Positions 17,640-26,176 of a stretch of DNA of 64,000 bases are shown here, piece after piece. Made by a program: the position numbers and the translations under genes. Below the pieces are notes generated by a model, which saw only the letters and a list, made by a program, of their open reading frames with translations, was not told the origin of the DNA and ran no database searches. The stretch is from Luteimonas sp. ANT-B3E. GTDB lineage: Bacteria > Pseudomonadota > Gammaproteobacteria > Xanthomonadales > Xanthomonadaceae. Position 1 is the first letter of the stretch; the number at the start of each line of letters is the position of its first letter. The DNA is taken from contig LXQJ01000045.1 in assembly GCA_001683895.1 (NCBI GenBank), positions 13,063 through 77,062 of the forward strand. Reading direction: 5' to 3'.

Positions 17640-18050
17640 ATGAACATGAAGACTGTCGTGGCCGCAACGGCGATTTGCGCAAGCGCCCTGCTCGGATCCT
17701 ATGCACCGGCTGCACGGGCTGGAGACGTGAGCAATGCGAGTCTTGGCTGCTACGTGGATACCACGGCCTTCGATCAGCTGACGTCAGACTACTGCTTTGG
17801 GGGGTGGCATCCGGGCCAGCCGAATCCCACGACCGCATACTTTCAAGTTGTGGGACTCGATCCTGGCGACTACACCTACTCATGGTCGCATGCCCAGTGC
17901 AGCCCATTGTCAGCGTGGTGCAATCGGCCAATACGCAGAGACACCAGCGGAGGCCAGCCCGTCACACTTAGCGTCACGGTTTACGACAACTCGACAGGCT
18001 TGAGCAAGACGGTTTCGGCAACCGCCGAGTACGTGGACGTCTGGAACTGA
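17640..18050 (+). CDS. Small secreted protein, function unknown
   Basis: 136 residues. The ATG at 17640 follows a strong AAAGGAG at 17627-17633. A signal peptide ends near APAARAGDVS. The mature part has four Cys (SLGCYVD, DYCFGGWH, HAQCSPLSAWCN) and a beta-rich pattern (AYFQVVGLDPGDYTYSW, PVTLSVTVYDNSTG) suggestive of a small immunoglobulin-like fold. It resembles the next gene's product in order of features (signal peptide, CF-G, Trp block, Cys pair, SVxV-Y), so the two may be distant paralogues. It is followed by a strong hairpin at 18060-18089. Base composition is lower in G+C than the neighbours. It is probably periplasmic or exported. Confidence 0.7.
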   Translation: MNMKTVVAATAICASALLGSYAPAARAGDVSNASLGCYVDTTAFDQLTSDYCFGGWHPGQPNPTTAYFQVVGLDPGDYTYSWSHAQCSPLSAWCNRPIRRDTSGGQPVTLSVTVYDNSTGLSKTVSATAEYVDVWN

Positions 18051-18059
18051 CGTTCCCTT

Positions 18060-18089
18060 AGGTTGGCCGTCGGATGCGACGGCCAACCT
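18060..18089 (+). terminator. Hairpin terminator candidate
   Basis: AGGTTGGCCGTC and GACGGCCAACCT form a perfect 12-bp stem around a 6-nt loop, starting 10 bp after the stop of the small secreted protein gene. No U-tract follows, so it could also act as a 3' stabilising structure. Confidence 0.6.
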
Positions 18090-18254
18090 GCCACGAGTTG
18101 GCAGCTGGATTCCTATGCAGTCCGTTCGTCGGAATATGGTGATCATCTGTGACGCTCGTCCGACGCAGCTTGCGTCCAGCCTTGCCGCGGATGCCCGTCC
18201 AAGATTATCGTCAGGTCGCGGCGATCAGCCGCTTGGCAAATAAGGAAATTCGCT

Positions 18255-18578
18255 ATGAGAATGCTGATGATTGCAGCCCTCTTCACATCTGCCGGACTTC
18301 TTGCTCCGATTGGTCAAGCTCAGGCGCAGATTGCCATCGACTGCAGCGGTCAGAATGTTTGCTTCGCCGGACCAGCGGGCCCTTCGATCACACGCATCAC
18401 CTGGCACATCGATTCACAGGAGACCGACGCCATCTTGCCGAGCGATTGCACGAATCAAGGCTATTGCGTGTTCAGGTGTGTCTCGCGACCCGGCTATGTG
18501 AATGCATCCGTCTACTACTGGTCGAACGATCAGCTTGTGGGAGCAGCAAGCGCATCTGCGCTGTGTAGCGAGGCATAG
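18255..18578 (+). CDS. Small secreted Cys-rich protein, function unknown
   Basis: 107 residues from the ATG at 18255, preceded by AAGGAAA. The signal peptide ends near GQAQAQIAID. The mature part has six Cys (DCSGQNVCFAG, PSDCTNQGYCVFRC, ALCSEA), enough for three disulfides, and a beta-strand-like C-terminal half (NASVYYWSNDQLVG). No catalytic motif was seen. It is about 200 bp downstream of the other small secreted gene and may be a shortened relative. A weak inverted repeat (18605-18612 with 18621-18628) follows. Confidence 0.65.
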   Translation: MRMLMIAALFTSAGLLAPIGQAQAQIAIDCSGQNVCFAGPAGPSITRITWHIDSQETDAILPSDCTNQGYCVFRCVSRPGYVNASVYYWSNDQLVGAASASALCSEA

Positions 18579-19044
18579 ACTCTCTTGTAAACTGCAAGGC
18601 CGGCCGGTCACGCTCCTAAAGCGTGGCCTGCTCTAAGTTCGTCTCGCGATGAAACGCATCGGCTGTGTGTGCAGTGGTATCTGCCATTTGAGTACCTTGC
18701 CGTGGTGCACGCCATGACAGGCGAGCACGGAAAGGCTGCTCCAGTGCGCAGGGGATCTCCTGCTATGCAGGCAACTCCTCCGCCAGCACCCCGACCACGA
18801 AAGCTGCGAAGGCAGGCTGTACGCCTACGTCATCAACCTCAGCCACGACTGGCAGTCCGACTGGGGCGGCCTGCTGCAGTTGATCGACAGCGGGCGATCA
18901 CGCAAGCGCCGCTCTGCCATCCATGCCAGAGGTAGCCCGCCACGCTGCTTGACGTGCGGCTGTCGCTGTTGGACCTGTCATGCGCCTCGCTCTTGACGAT
19001 CACGTCGGTCCACAGCACGCAAGAAGGCAGCCGGACCTGGGCAG
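18579..19044. other. Gene-poor scar with a gene remnant
   Basis: About 465 bp between the secreted protein and the MerR gene. It contains a recognisable oxygenase fragment (18775-18900) and otherwise no intact coding frame that could be supported. Composition is mixed, consistent with decay after insertion or deletion. Confidence 0.5.
18775..18900 (+). pseudogene. 2OG-Fe(II) oxygenase (prolyl-hydroxylase-like) fragment
   Basis: This frame encodes EGRLYAYVINLSHDWQSDWG followed by GLLQLID, the distinctive central block of 2-oxoglutarate/Fe(II) oxygenases of the prolyl 4-hydroxylase type (usually RL-Y-YVLNLT--W--DWGG-L). Sequence before CEGRLY and after the ID does not continue the family: the upstream HxD iron ligands and the distal His and Arg are missing. 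No start codon with a ribosome binding site serves it. It is a truncated remnant of about 42 codons. Confidence 0.6.
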
Positions 19045-19500
19045 TCAAACCGACTGCATGGGCTGTATCGCGATTGGGTCGGCTTCAGCAGGTTCCGCAG
19101 GATCGAAGGCATCCATGATCGGGCATGGTCCTTCTTTGGATACGGCGCAATCATGCGCCAAGCGTGCCAGCGCGCCACGGGCCCGCAGCAGTGCGTCAAT
19201 CTTCGCGTCGAGCGCGGCGATGCGCCCGCTTGCCAGCGCATGCACCCGTTTGCGGTCCCGGGTTGGGTCCAAGACCAGCAGATGGCCGATTTCGTCCAGT
19301 GTGAAGCCCGCCGCCTGCGCAGCGCGGATGAAGCGCAGACGGCGGACGTCTGCGTCACCGTATCGGTACATGCCCCTCCGGGCATCTCCTGTGGCTGATG
19401 GAGGCGGCGCCGGCAACAGCCCGCGGCGCTGGTAGTAGCGGACAGTTTCCACGCCGACACCGCCCTGAGCGGCGAGCACTGAAATCGACATCGCAGCCAT
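19045..19500 (-). CDS. MerR family transcriptional regulator
   Basis: 151 residues from the ATG at 19500; a second ATG at 19491 is also possible. The N-terminal winged helix has VGVETVRYYQRRGLL and RRYGDADVRRLRFI-type residues (here YRYGDADVRRLRFIR), then a dimerisation helix. The C-terminal loop HDCAVSKEGPCPIMDAF keeps two Cys equivalent to Cys117 and Cys126 of Tn501 MerR. The third mercury ligand (Cys82) is replaced in DPTRDRKRV. It is divergent from the glutaredoxin-MauE gene, and a mer-like operator lies between them, starting 3 bp from its ATG. It should repress and, on inducer binding, activate that promoter. The inducer is uncertain. Confidence 0.88.
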   Translation of the reverse strand: MAAMSISVLAAQGGVGVETVRYYQRRGLLPAPPPSATGDARRGMYRYGDADVRRLRFIRAAQAAGFTLDEIGHLLVLDPTRDRKRVHALASGRIAALDAKIDALLRARGALARLAHDCAVSKEGPCPIMDAFDPAEPAEADPIAIQPMQSV

Positions 19501-19502
19501 AC

Positions 19503-19534
19503 TTGACTCCGTACCTGGGTACGGACTGTATACA
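19503..19534 (+). promoter_or_regulatory. MerR-type promoter/operator
   Basis: TTGACT (19503-19508) is followed by the dyad CCGTACCTGGGTACGG and then GTATAC/TATACA. The -35 to -10 spacing is 19-20 bp, the over-long spacer typical of MerR-activated promoters. The dyad differs from the Tn501/Tn21 mer operator (CCGTACATGAGTACGG) at only two central positions. It directs transcription toward 19585, with about 50 bp of leader, and overlaps the merR start region, so autoregulation is expected. Confidence 0.85.
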
Positions 19535-19584
19535 GGCCCTGACCGGAGAACCCCGGGAGCCCATGCCTCACAGGAGCTGCAGAC

Positions 19585-20343
19585 ATGAACGCAACGACCG
19601 GCAAGCACGCCACCGTCCATCGCATGCTGACCGACGAGCACGTCTGCCCGTACGGCCTCAAGACCGTCGACCTGCTGAAGCGCAAGGGCTTTGCGGTCGA
19701 CGACCAGTGGCTGACCACGCGTGCGCAGACCGATGCGTTCAAGGCCGAGCACGACGTCAGGACGACCCCGCAGACATTCATCGAGGGCCAGCGCATTGGC
19801 GGCCATGACGATGTGCGCAGGCACTTCGGGCTGAAGGTGCGCGACCCCGGCGCGACCAGTTACCACCCGGTGATCGCGCTGTTCGCGATGACCGCGCTGA
19901 TGGCGGCCGCGGCCAGCTACGCGGTGTTCGGCACGGTGCTCACGGTGCGCGCTGTCGAGTGGTTCATCGCCATCAGCATGTGCGTGCTGGCGATCCTGAA
20001 GCTGCAGGACATCGAATCCTTCTCGAGCATGTTCCTGGGCTACGACCTGCTGGCGCAGCGCTGGGTGCCGTACGCGTACGTGTATCCGTTCGCCGAGGCG
20101 CTGGCGGGGGTGCTGATGTTGGCAGGCGCGCTGATGTGGCTGTCGATCCCGGTGGCGCTGTTCATCGGCGGCATCGGCGCGGTGTCGGTGGTCAAGGCGG
20201 TCTACATCGACCGGCGCGACATCAAGTGCGCCTGCGTCGGCGGCGGCAGCCGGGTGCCGCTGGGCTTCGTGTCGCTGACCGAGAACCTGATGATGGTCGG
20301 GATGGCGCTGTGGATGCTGGTGCGGACGGTCGGCAGCGCGTAG
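19585..20343 (+). CDS. Glutaredoxin-MauE/DoxX fusion membrane protein
   Basis: 252 residues; the ATG follows CAGGAG. Residues of about 10-80 form a glutaredoxin-like domain with a single active Cys (HVCPYGLKTVD; CPYG instead of CPYC) and the glutathione-binding blocks TTPQTFIEG and IGGHDDV. Residues of about 92-250 form a four-helix MauE/DoxX-like domain (KLQDIESFSSMFLGYDLL, PFAEALAGVLML). It has a Cys pair in the loop IKCACVGGG. A thiol redox role in the inner membrane is likely. Its promoter is mer-like and controlled by the divergent MerR protein, which points to a response to a soft metal or thiol stress. No merT, merP or merA is present. Confidence 0.82.
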   Translation: MNATTGKHATVHRMLTDEHVCPYGLKTVDLLKRKGFAVDDQWLTTRAQTDAFKAEHDVRTTPQTFIEGQRIGGHDDVRRHFGLKVRDPGATSYHPVIALFAMTALMAAAASYAVFGTVLTVRAVEWFIAISMCVLAILKLQDIESFSSMFLGYDLLAQRWVPYAYVYPFAEALAGVLMLAGALMWLSIPVALFIGGIGAVSVVKAVYIDRRDIKCACVGGGSRVPLGFVSLTENLMMVGMALWMLVRTVGSA

Positions 20344-20376
20344 CGCGGCCTGTTTCGCGACAGCCCGTGGCCGTCC

Positions 20377-21882
20377 TCAGTCCGCCGGCACCGTCCGCCC
20401 GCTGGCCCACTGGCGCAGGGCGGTCACCTGCTCGGCCATCACCACGGACAGCGGCCGCGTCTGCGCGATCTCGTCGCGCAGCATCGCGTCCGACAGCGGC
20501 ACGTCGGCGGCATGTGCGGCGTACAGGCCGGCGACGATCGCCTGTTCGATCTCCGTGCCCGAGAAGCCCTCGGCGGCATCGGCCAGCGCGTCGAGGTCGA
20601 AGCCGTCGGCGGCCAGCGCGCGGCGCGCGAGATGCAGCGCGAACACCTCGCGGCGCGCGTTGCGGCCCGGCAGGTCGACGAAGAAGATCTCGTCGAAGCG
20701 GCCCTTGCGCAGCAGCTCGGGTGGCAGCTCGTGCACCTGGTTGGCGGTGGCGACCAGGAACACGCGCGAGCGGCGCTCGGCCATCCACGGCAGCAGGTAG
20801 CCCAGCACCCGGCGCGAGACGCCGCCATCGCTGTCGGAGCCGCCCTGCGCCAGGCCCTTCTCGATCTCGTCGATCCACAGCACGCATGGCGCCAGCTGCT
20901 CGGCCGACGCCAGCGCGTCGCGCAGGTTGCGTTCGGTCTCGCCCTGGTACTTGTCGTACAGCGTGCCGAAGTCCAGCCGCACCAGCGGCACGCCGAAGGC
21001 GCCGGCGACCGACTTGGCCAGCAGAGACTTGCCGCAGCCCTGCACGCCCAGCAGCAGCAGGCCCTTGGGCGGGTCGAGGCCGGGCGCGGCATCGCCGTCG
21101 ACGAACACCCGCCGCCGCTGCTCGACCCAGCGCTTGACGCGTCCGGCGCCGGCGACATCGGCGAAGCGCGCGGTGTCGTACTCGTAGTGCAGGTGCCCGC
21201 TGCGGTTGAGCAGCGCGAACTTGAGCTTTGCCAGCGCCGGCAGGTCGCCGGCGCTGAGCACGCCGTCGTCGAAGATCAGTTGCCGTGCGATCCGGCGCGC
21301 GTCGGTCAGGCTCATGCCCTGCAGCTGGCGGACGATCTGCGCGACGACGTCGGCGTCGGCCTCCACCCGGCGGCCGCCGTGCTCGCTGGCGTAGGCGGCA
21401 GCCTCCTCGCGCACCAGCTTCTGCAGCGCGTTGGCATCCGGCAGCCGCGGCGTGAAGCGCACGCACAGCGCCTCCAGGTCGTCGGGCAGCTCCACCTGGT
21501 GGCCGACCAGCACGAGCACGTGCGGCTGGCTGCCGCGGCGCTGGGCGAGGTCGCGCAGCTGGCGCTGGGTGCTGGCGTATCCGAGGTAGGGATGGAAGTC
21601 GAGCAGCAGGTAGGCGCCACGCGGGTCGGCGTCGCGGATCGCGGTGAGCGTGGTGCTGGCGTCGGGGGCGACCTGCGCGTCGTCCTCGCGGTCCATGTCG
21701 ATGCGGCGCAGGCCTTCGGTGATGGTCCAGCGGTACAGCGCGCGCCACACGTGCAGCAGCGACTGCCGGAACAGGTCGACGACGCGGCCTTCGTCCGGCG
21801 TCTCGATGACGATCAGCGCGGTGTCGGCGCGGATCAGCGCGGCCAGGTCCTGCAGGTCGCTGGAGGGTCGCGTGGACGGCAT
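20377..21882 (-). CDS. AAA family ATPase
   Basis: 501 residues from the ATG at 21882 (a GTG lies one codon earlier). The N-terminal third is a divergent helical region. The AAA module has Walker A GVQGCGKS, Walker [13 protein letters not shown], sensor-1 VFLVATAN, and an arginine-finger block [17 protein letters not shown]. The pattern is like the FtsH/CDC48-related Ycf46 group. No protease or membrane segment is present, so it is a stand-alone remodelling ATPase. It is divergent from an orphan parA gene, with about 200 bp between them holding a G/C hairpin. The substrate is unknown. Confidence 0.8.
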   Translation of the reverse strand: MPSTRPSSDLQDLAALIRADTALIVIETPDEGRVVDLFRQSLLHVWRALYRWTITEGLRRIDMDREDDAQVAPDASTTLTAIRDADPRGAYLLLDFHPYLGYASTQRQLRDLAQRRGSQPHVLVLVGHQVELPDDLEALCVRFTPRLPDANALQKLVREEAAAYASEHGGRRVEADADVVAQIVRQLQGMSLTDARRIARQLIFDDGVLSAGDLPALAKLKFALLNRSGHLHYEYDTARFADVAGAGRVKRWVEQRRRVFVDGDAAPGLDPPKGLLLLGVQGCGKSLLAKSVAGAFGVPLVRLDFGTLYDKYQGETERNLRDALASAEQLAPCVLWIDEIEKGLAQGGSDSDGGVSRRVLGYLLPWMAERRSRVFLVATANQVHELPPELLRKGRFDEIFFVDLPGRNARREVFALHLARRALAADGFDLDALADAAEGFSGTEIEQAIVAGLYAAHAADVPLSDAMLRDEIAQTRPLSVVMAEQVTALRQWASGRTVPAD

Positions 21883-22085
21883 CACGGGCTCCGTTCAAGG
21901 GTCGCGCGGCTCCGGCGTGCCGTCCGGCAGCGCGCCGGGCGCCCAGCGTAGCCGCAGAGATCGATGGGGGGAGTGCCCCCCGCGCGTGCGGAAGGGATGC
22001 TGCAGTGCACGAGCCGCGGCGCGGTCGCGGGTCCCTGCGCCCCGGTGTACCCTCGCCCGACGATCCCGGGACACGGAGCGCGGCG

Positions 22086-22721
22086 ATGAAGACGGTGCTG
22101 GTGGCGAGTTCCAAGGGCGGGGTCGGCAAGACCACCATCGCCACCCACCTGGCCGCGCACGCGGCGCTGGCCGGCCAGCGCACGGTGCTGGTGGACGCCG
22201 ACCCGCAGGGCTCCGCGACGCGCTGGTGCGAGCGCCGGGCCGGGCTGGAGAGCGCGGTGCTGCCGATCGACGGCGCCCGACGTCACAGGGCGGCGTGGAA
22301 GTCGGTGCCCGACGGCACCGAGCGCGTGGTCATCGACGCGCCCGCCGGTGCGATGGCCGACGACCTCGACACCTACCTGGAGCATGCCGACGCGCTGCTG
22401 GTGCCGGTGCTGCCGTCGGCGCTGGACATCGACGCCACGGTGCCGTTCCTCAACGCGGTGTCGAAGCACGAGCGCGTGCGCCGCGGCCAGCTGCGCGTGG
22501 CGCTGGTCGGCAACCGGCTCAAGCCCTGGACCAACGCCTCGCAGCAGGCGCTGGACCTGCTGGCGCAGTGGCCGTATCCGGTGGTCGCGCAGCTGCGCGA
22601 CAGCCAGGCCTACGTCATGCTGGTCGGGCTGGGGCGCAGCCTGTTCGACTACCACGGCGCCAAGGTGCGCGACCACCAGGAGGACTGGCAGCCGCTGCTG
22701 AAGTGGCTGAAGAAGGCCTGA
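22086..22721 (+). CDS. ParA-like P-loop ATPase (orphan)
   Basis: 211 residues from the ATG at 22086. Deviant Walker [17 protein letters not shown], switch block [13 protein letters not shown], and VVIDAPAG complete the MinD/ParA fold. There is no parB or DNA-binding domain next to it. Orphan ParA proteins position cellular cargo such as plasmids, chemotaxis arrays or polysaccharide machinery on the nucleoid. Here the cargo cannot be named. It is followed by the SixA gene with a gap of about 150 bp and may be a separate unit. Confidence 0.85.
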   Translation: MKTVLVASSKGGVGKTTIATHLAAHAALAGQRTVLVDADPQGSATRWCERRAGLESAVLPIDGARRHRAAWKSVPDGTERVVIDAPAGAMADDLDTYLEHADALLVPVLPSALDIDATVPFLNAVSKHERVRRGQLRVALVGNRLKPWTNASQQALDLLAQWPYPVVAQLRDSQAYVMLVGLGRSLFDYHGAKVRDHQEDWQPLLKWLKKA

Positions 22722-22875
22722 CAGGTGCCTGCCCGCACCGGCCAGCCGGTCGGCCGCGACGGCGGCAACACGTCGCGTCGCGCAGTCTGCGCGCGGGAGC
22801 GACGCCACGCGACTCCCGACCCCCGTGACGTTCGACTTTCCACCTCCACCCTCCATCGATGAGGACATCCCCGCC

Positions 22876-23352
22876 GTGAGAGAACTCATCCTGCTGCGCC
22901 ACGCGCACGCCGAGCCCGCCGCCGCCGACCAGGTCGACCTCGACCGCCCCCTGTCCAGCGAGGGGCTGGCCGAGGCCGAAGCCGCCGGCCGCTGGCTCAA
23001 GGAGCACCAGCTGGTGCCCGACCGGGTGCTGTGCTCGCCGGCGCGGCGCACGCGCGAAACGCTGGAGGCGGTGCTCGCCGCCGTCGGCTACGTCGACCAG
23101 CGCCTGGATGACGGCGTCTACGACGCGTCCCCGGGCAGCCTGATGACGCTGGTGGACCAGCATCGCGACGTCGACCGGCTGCTGCTGGTCGGGCACAACC
23201 CGGGCCTGGAGCTGCTCTCCGCGCTGCTGCATACCGGCCAGTCGACAGACTTCCGCGGCATGCCGCCCGGCGCCATCGCGGTGCTGCGGATGGCGGCTGA
23301 CGCCGAGCTCGAGCCGGGCGTCGCCACGCTGTCCGAATTCTGGTGGCCGTGA
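22876..23352 (+). CDS. sixA: SixA-like histidine phosphatase
   Basis: 158 residues from the GTG at 22876, which gives the family start (RELILLRHAHAEP). An earlier GTG at 22825 adds 17 Pro-rich residues. The catalytic RHA motif is near residue 9, with a second His block VGHNPGLELL. SixA removes phosphate from phosphohistidine on Hpt domains or the PTS-Ntr protein. Its stop overlaps the next start as GTGA, so it is translationally coupled to the YceI gene. Confidence 0.85.
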   Translation: MRELILLRHAHAEPAAADQVDLDRPLSSEGLAEAEAAGRWLKEHQLVPDRVLCSPARRTRETLEAVLAAVGYVDQRLDDGVYDASPGSLMTLVDQHRDVDRLLLVGHNPGLELLSALLHTGQSTDFRGMPPGAIAVLRMAADAELEPGVATLSEFWWP

Positions 23353-23912
23353 GCCAGCGCGGGGCGTGGGTCGCCGTGGGAGTCGCCCTGCTGCTGGCTG
23401 CCGCGCCGGCCGTGGCGGCGCGCATCGACGACGTCGCCTCGCGCATCGGTTTCACGCTGAAGACGCGCTGGGGGCAGACGCTCGAGGGCCGGTTCCCCGC
23501 GTTCGACGGCGAGATCCGGCAGCTCGACGACGGCCAGCGCCAGGTCGCGTTTTCGCTGTCGTCGCGCGAGGTCGAGATCGTCGACAACGCCAGCTACACC
23601 CGGCTGACGCGCGGCAAGGGCTTCTTCGACGCCGAGCGCTATCCGGAGGTCAGCTTCGTGTCGGATCCGTATCCCGAATCGCTGACCCGGCGGGGCGGCG
23701 CGCTGGCGGGCGTGCTGACGATCCGTGGCGTGCAGCGCCGCGAGGTGTTCACGGTGCTGGCGTCGGCCTGCCCGCGACCGGCGCGCGACTGCGACGTCGT
23801 CGCCAGCGGCGCCGTGCAGCGCAGCGATTACGGCGTCGACCGCTGGGCCTTCGCGCTGGGCGACAGCGTGCGCTTCCAGCTGCGCATCCGCACGGTGGCC
23901 GACGCCTCGTGA
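23349..23912 (+). CDS. YceI family periplasmic protein
   Basis: 187 residues from the GTG at 23349, which overlaps the sixA stop (GTGA). A signal peptide (VGVALLLAAAPAVAARID) is followed by a lipocalin-like YceI beta-barrel: ASRIGFTLKTRWGQTLEGRF, RYPEVSFVSD, LAGVLTIRGVQRREVF and YGVDRWAFALGDSVRF. YceI proteins bind isoprenoid-type lipids in the periplasm. Its stop also overlaps the next start (GTGA), making a tight three-gene unit with the phospholipase D protein. Confidence 0.82.
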   Translation: MSQRGAWVAVGVALLLAAAPAVAARIDDVASRIGFTLKTRWGQTLEGRFPAFDGEIRQLDDGQRQVAFSLSSREVEIVDNASYTRLTRGKGFFDAERYPEVSFVSDPYPESLTRRGGALAGVLTIRGVQRREVFTVLASACPRPARDCDVVASGAVQRSDYGVDRWAFALGDSVRFQLRIRTVADAS

Positions 23913-25903
23913 GGCATGCGCGCCCGCTGCTGCGCGCCGCACTGGCGGCGCTGGCGCTGTCCGTGGCCGCCTGCGCGACGCTGTCTCCGCAAGATCGCCT
24001 GCGCGCCGCCGAGGTGGTGGTGGAATCGCGCCCCACCGCCGTCGACTGCGACCGCCCCAACGCCTGCGCGCAGCCGTCGTCGCTGCGCGAGCTGGGCACC
24101 CAGGCGTTCATGCGGAGTACCCCGGCCACGCCGCGGCACTTCGCGCTGCTGCTGGACTACGGCCAGGACGCGCTGCTGGCCCGCGTCAACCTGATCCGCG
24201 CCGCCAGCAGCAGCATCGAGATCCAGACCTACATCTTCGACGAGGATGACGCCGGCCACCTGATCCTCGACACGCTGCTGGCCGCGGCGCGGCGGGGCGT
24301 GCGCGTGCGCGTGCTGGTCGACCAGCTGTCGGCGCTGAAGAACGTGGAGACGCTGGCGTCGCTGTCGGCGGCGCACGCCAACTTCGAGATGCGCATCTAC
24401 AATCCGGTGCTGCAGCGCGCGCGCATCAGCTATCCGCAGTACGCGCTGGCCGCCGCGTGCTGCTGGCGACGCCTCAACCAGCGCATGCACAACAAGCTGC
24501 TGCTGATCGACGGCCTGGTGGGCATCACCGGCGGCCGCAACTACCAGGACAGCTATTACGACTGGGACCCCGCATACAACTTCCGCGACCGCGACCTGTT
24601 CGTCGCCGGGCCGGCAGTGGCGGCGATGACGGCCAGCTTCGACCAGTACTGGGACGCCAGGCTCACCCGGCGGCTGGAGGCGCTGGCGGATGTCGGCCGG
24701 ATGCTGGTCGCGCGCGGCGTGCCGCCAATGGAGCACGCGCCGTTTCAGCTGCCGGAACGCGTCGCGCTGATGTCGCGCAACGCCGACGACACCGCGCTGG
24801 TGGATTCGCGCCTCACCGCGCAGGCGCTGGCGGTGTCGTCGGTGGAATACATCACCGACCTGCCGCGCAAGCACCGCCGCAACCAGCAGCGGATGGAGAC
24901 AGATGCGCCCGCGACGCGGGGCCTGCGCGAGCTGATCGAAGGAGCGCAGCGCGAAGTGCTGCTGCAGACGCCGTACCTGGTGCTGTCGCCCTCGGCGCAG
25001 GACATGTTCCGCGCCCTCCACGACCGGCCGTCGCCGCCGCGCGTGCTGGTGTCCACCAACAGCCTGGCGGCGACCGATGCGTTCATCACCTACGCGCTGG
25101 CCTACAAGTACAAGCGCCGGTTCCTGCGCGACTTCGGCTTCGAGATCTACGAGTTCAAGCCATTCCCGGCCGACGCGCCGGTGGATATCGAGGCGACCGG
25201 CACTGTCGGCATCGCGTGGAATCCCGACGGGAGCGTCGTGTCCACGCCCGCGGCCGGCGAGCCGCCGTCGGAATCGCTGCCCGTGGGCGGCTCCGGCTTC
25301 GGGTCGTTCTCCGGGTCGCCGGGCGAGGGCAGCGGCACCAGCCGCGGCGACGCGCCGCTGGGCCGCGAATACTCGGCGCTGCGCTGGGCGCGTCCCGGCG
25401 CCAACCGGCCCGTGCCGCTGTCGCGCGACGGCGCGCGTTTCGGCCTTCACGCCAAGTCGCTGGTCATCGACGAAAGGATCGGCGTGGTCGGCACGCACAA
25501 CTTCGATCCGCGCGGCGACAACTACAACACCGAGGCCGCGGTGGTGATCGATGACGTCGGCTTCGCGCGCGCGCTGGCGTCCAGCATCCGCCGCGACATC
25601 GCGCCCGAGAACGCATGGACGATCGCGCCGCGCGACAGGCCGGCGCTGTTCCCCGGCCTCGCCTATTCGCTGGGCAAGATCTCCGAGCACCTGCCGGTGT
25701 TCGACCTGTGGCCGACGCGTTATGCGACCAGCTATGCGTTCGTGCCCAGTGCGGCGTGCCCGCTGCCGCTGTCGCCGCGTGACCCCAGGTTCCGCGCCTG
25801 CTACGAACCGGTCGGGGATTTCCCGGAGGTCAGCTTGGGGCTGCGAACGCTGATGACGCGCATCTTCATCGGCTTCGGCGCCGGACTCGCGCCGATCCTG
25901 TAG
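23909..25903 (+). CDS. Phospholipase D family lipoprotein (two HKD motifs)
   Basis: 664 residues from the GTG at 23909, overlapping the previous stop; the long frame upstream is a shadow of the YceI gene. A lipoprotein signal ends in SVAAC. The first HKD motif is MHNKLLLID (His194) with GGRNYQDSY. The second is LHAKSLVIDE (His514) with GTHNFDPRG. Between them lies a Gly/Ser-rich insert at about residues 450-490. The family includes cardiolipin synthase and phospholipase D enzymes. The outer- or inner-membrane lipid anchor suggests action on envelope phospholipids. Confidence 0.88.
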   Translation: MRHARPLLRAALAALALSVAACATLSPQDRLRAAEVVVESRPTAVDCDRPNACAQPSSLRELGTQAFMRSTPATPRHFALLLDYGQDALLARVNLIRAASSSIEIQTYIFDEDDAGHLILDTLLAAARRGVRVRVLVDQLSALKNVETLASLSAAHANFEMRIYNPVLQRARISYPQYALAAACCWRRLNQRMHNKLLLIDGLVGITGGRNYQDSYYDWDPAYNFRDRDLFVAGPAVAAMTASFDQYWDARLTRRLEALADVGRMLVARGVPPMEHAPFQLPERVALMSRNADDTALVDSRLTAQALAVSSVEYITDLPRKHRRNQQRMETDAPATRGLRELIEGAQREVLLQTPYLVLSPSAQDMFRALHDRPSPPRVLVSTNSLAATDAFITYALAYKYKRRFLRDFGFEIYEFKPFPADAPVDIEATGTVGIAWNPDGSVVSTPAAGEPPSESLPVGGSGFGSFSGSPGEGSGTSRGDAPLGREYSALRWARPGANRPVPLSRDGARFGLHAKSLVIDERIGVVGTHNFDPRGDNYNTEAAVVIDDVGFARALASSIRRDIAPENAWTIAPRDRPALFPGLAYSLGKISEHLPVFDLWPTRYATSYAFVPSAACPLPLSPRDPRFRACYEPVGDFPEVSLGLRTLMTRIFIGFGAGLAPIL

Positions 25904-26123
25904 CGGCACCCACACGCCCGCCACCGCGCGCGGCGCCAGTGCGGCGCCTCGTGATTGCGTCGCGTGCCCTCATGCCCCGGGCGGAGTCGCCCGACAGTGG
26001 CAGGCGCATCGTGCCCCGGCGCCGGGCTTCCGGCCGACGCCATCCTGCCCGAGCCTTCGCCAGAAGCCTGTCTGCCGCCATCCCATCAGTGGGGTGACGA
26101 ATGGCACATGTCCTAATACATCG

Positions 26124-26143
26124 GTGTTGTAGTCTACCAACAC
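26124..26143. promoter_or_regulatory. Inverted-repeat operator candidate
   Basis: GTGTTG (26124-26129) and CAACAC (26138-26143) flank a palindromic GTAGTCTAC core. A TAATAC hexamer at 26114-26119 lies just upstream and could be a -10 element. The site is 34 bp before the GTG start of the first small paralogue, in a locally A+T-richer stretch. A dimeric repressor site is plausible but the regulator is unknown. Confidence 0.4.
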
Positions 26144-26176
26144 ACCAGATCACAACCCATTCCAAGGAGCACCGCC

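Noticed and set aside
18149-18568. A 139-codon frame overlapping the second small secreted gene
   Set aside because: The alternative frame has a proper ribosome binding site and signal peptide; this one does not.
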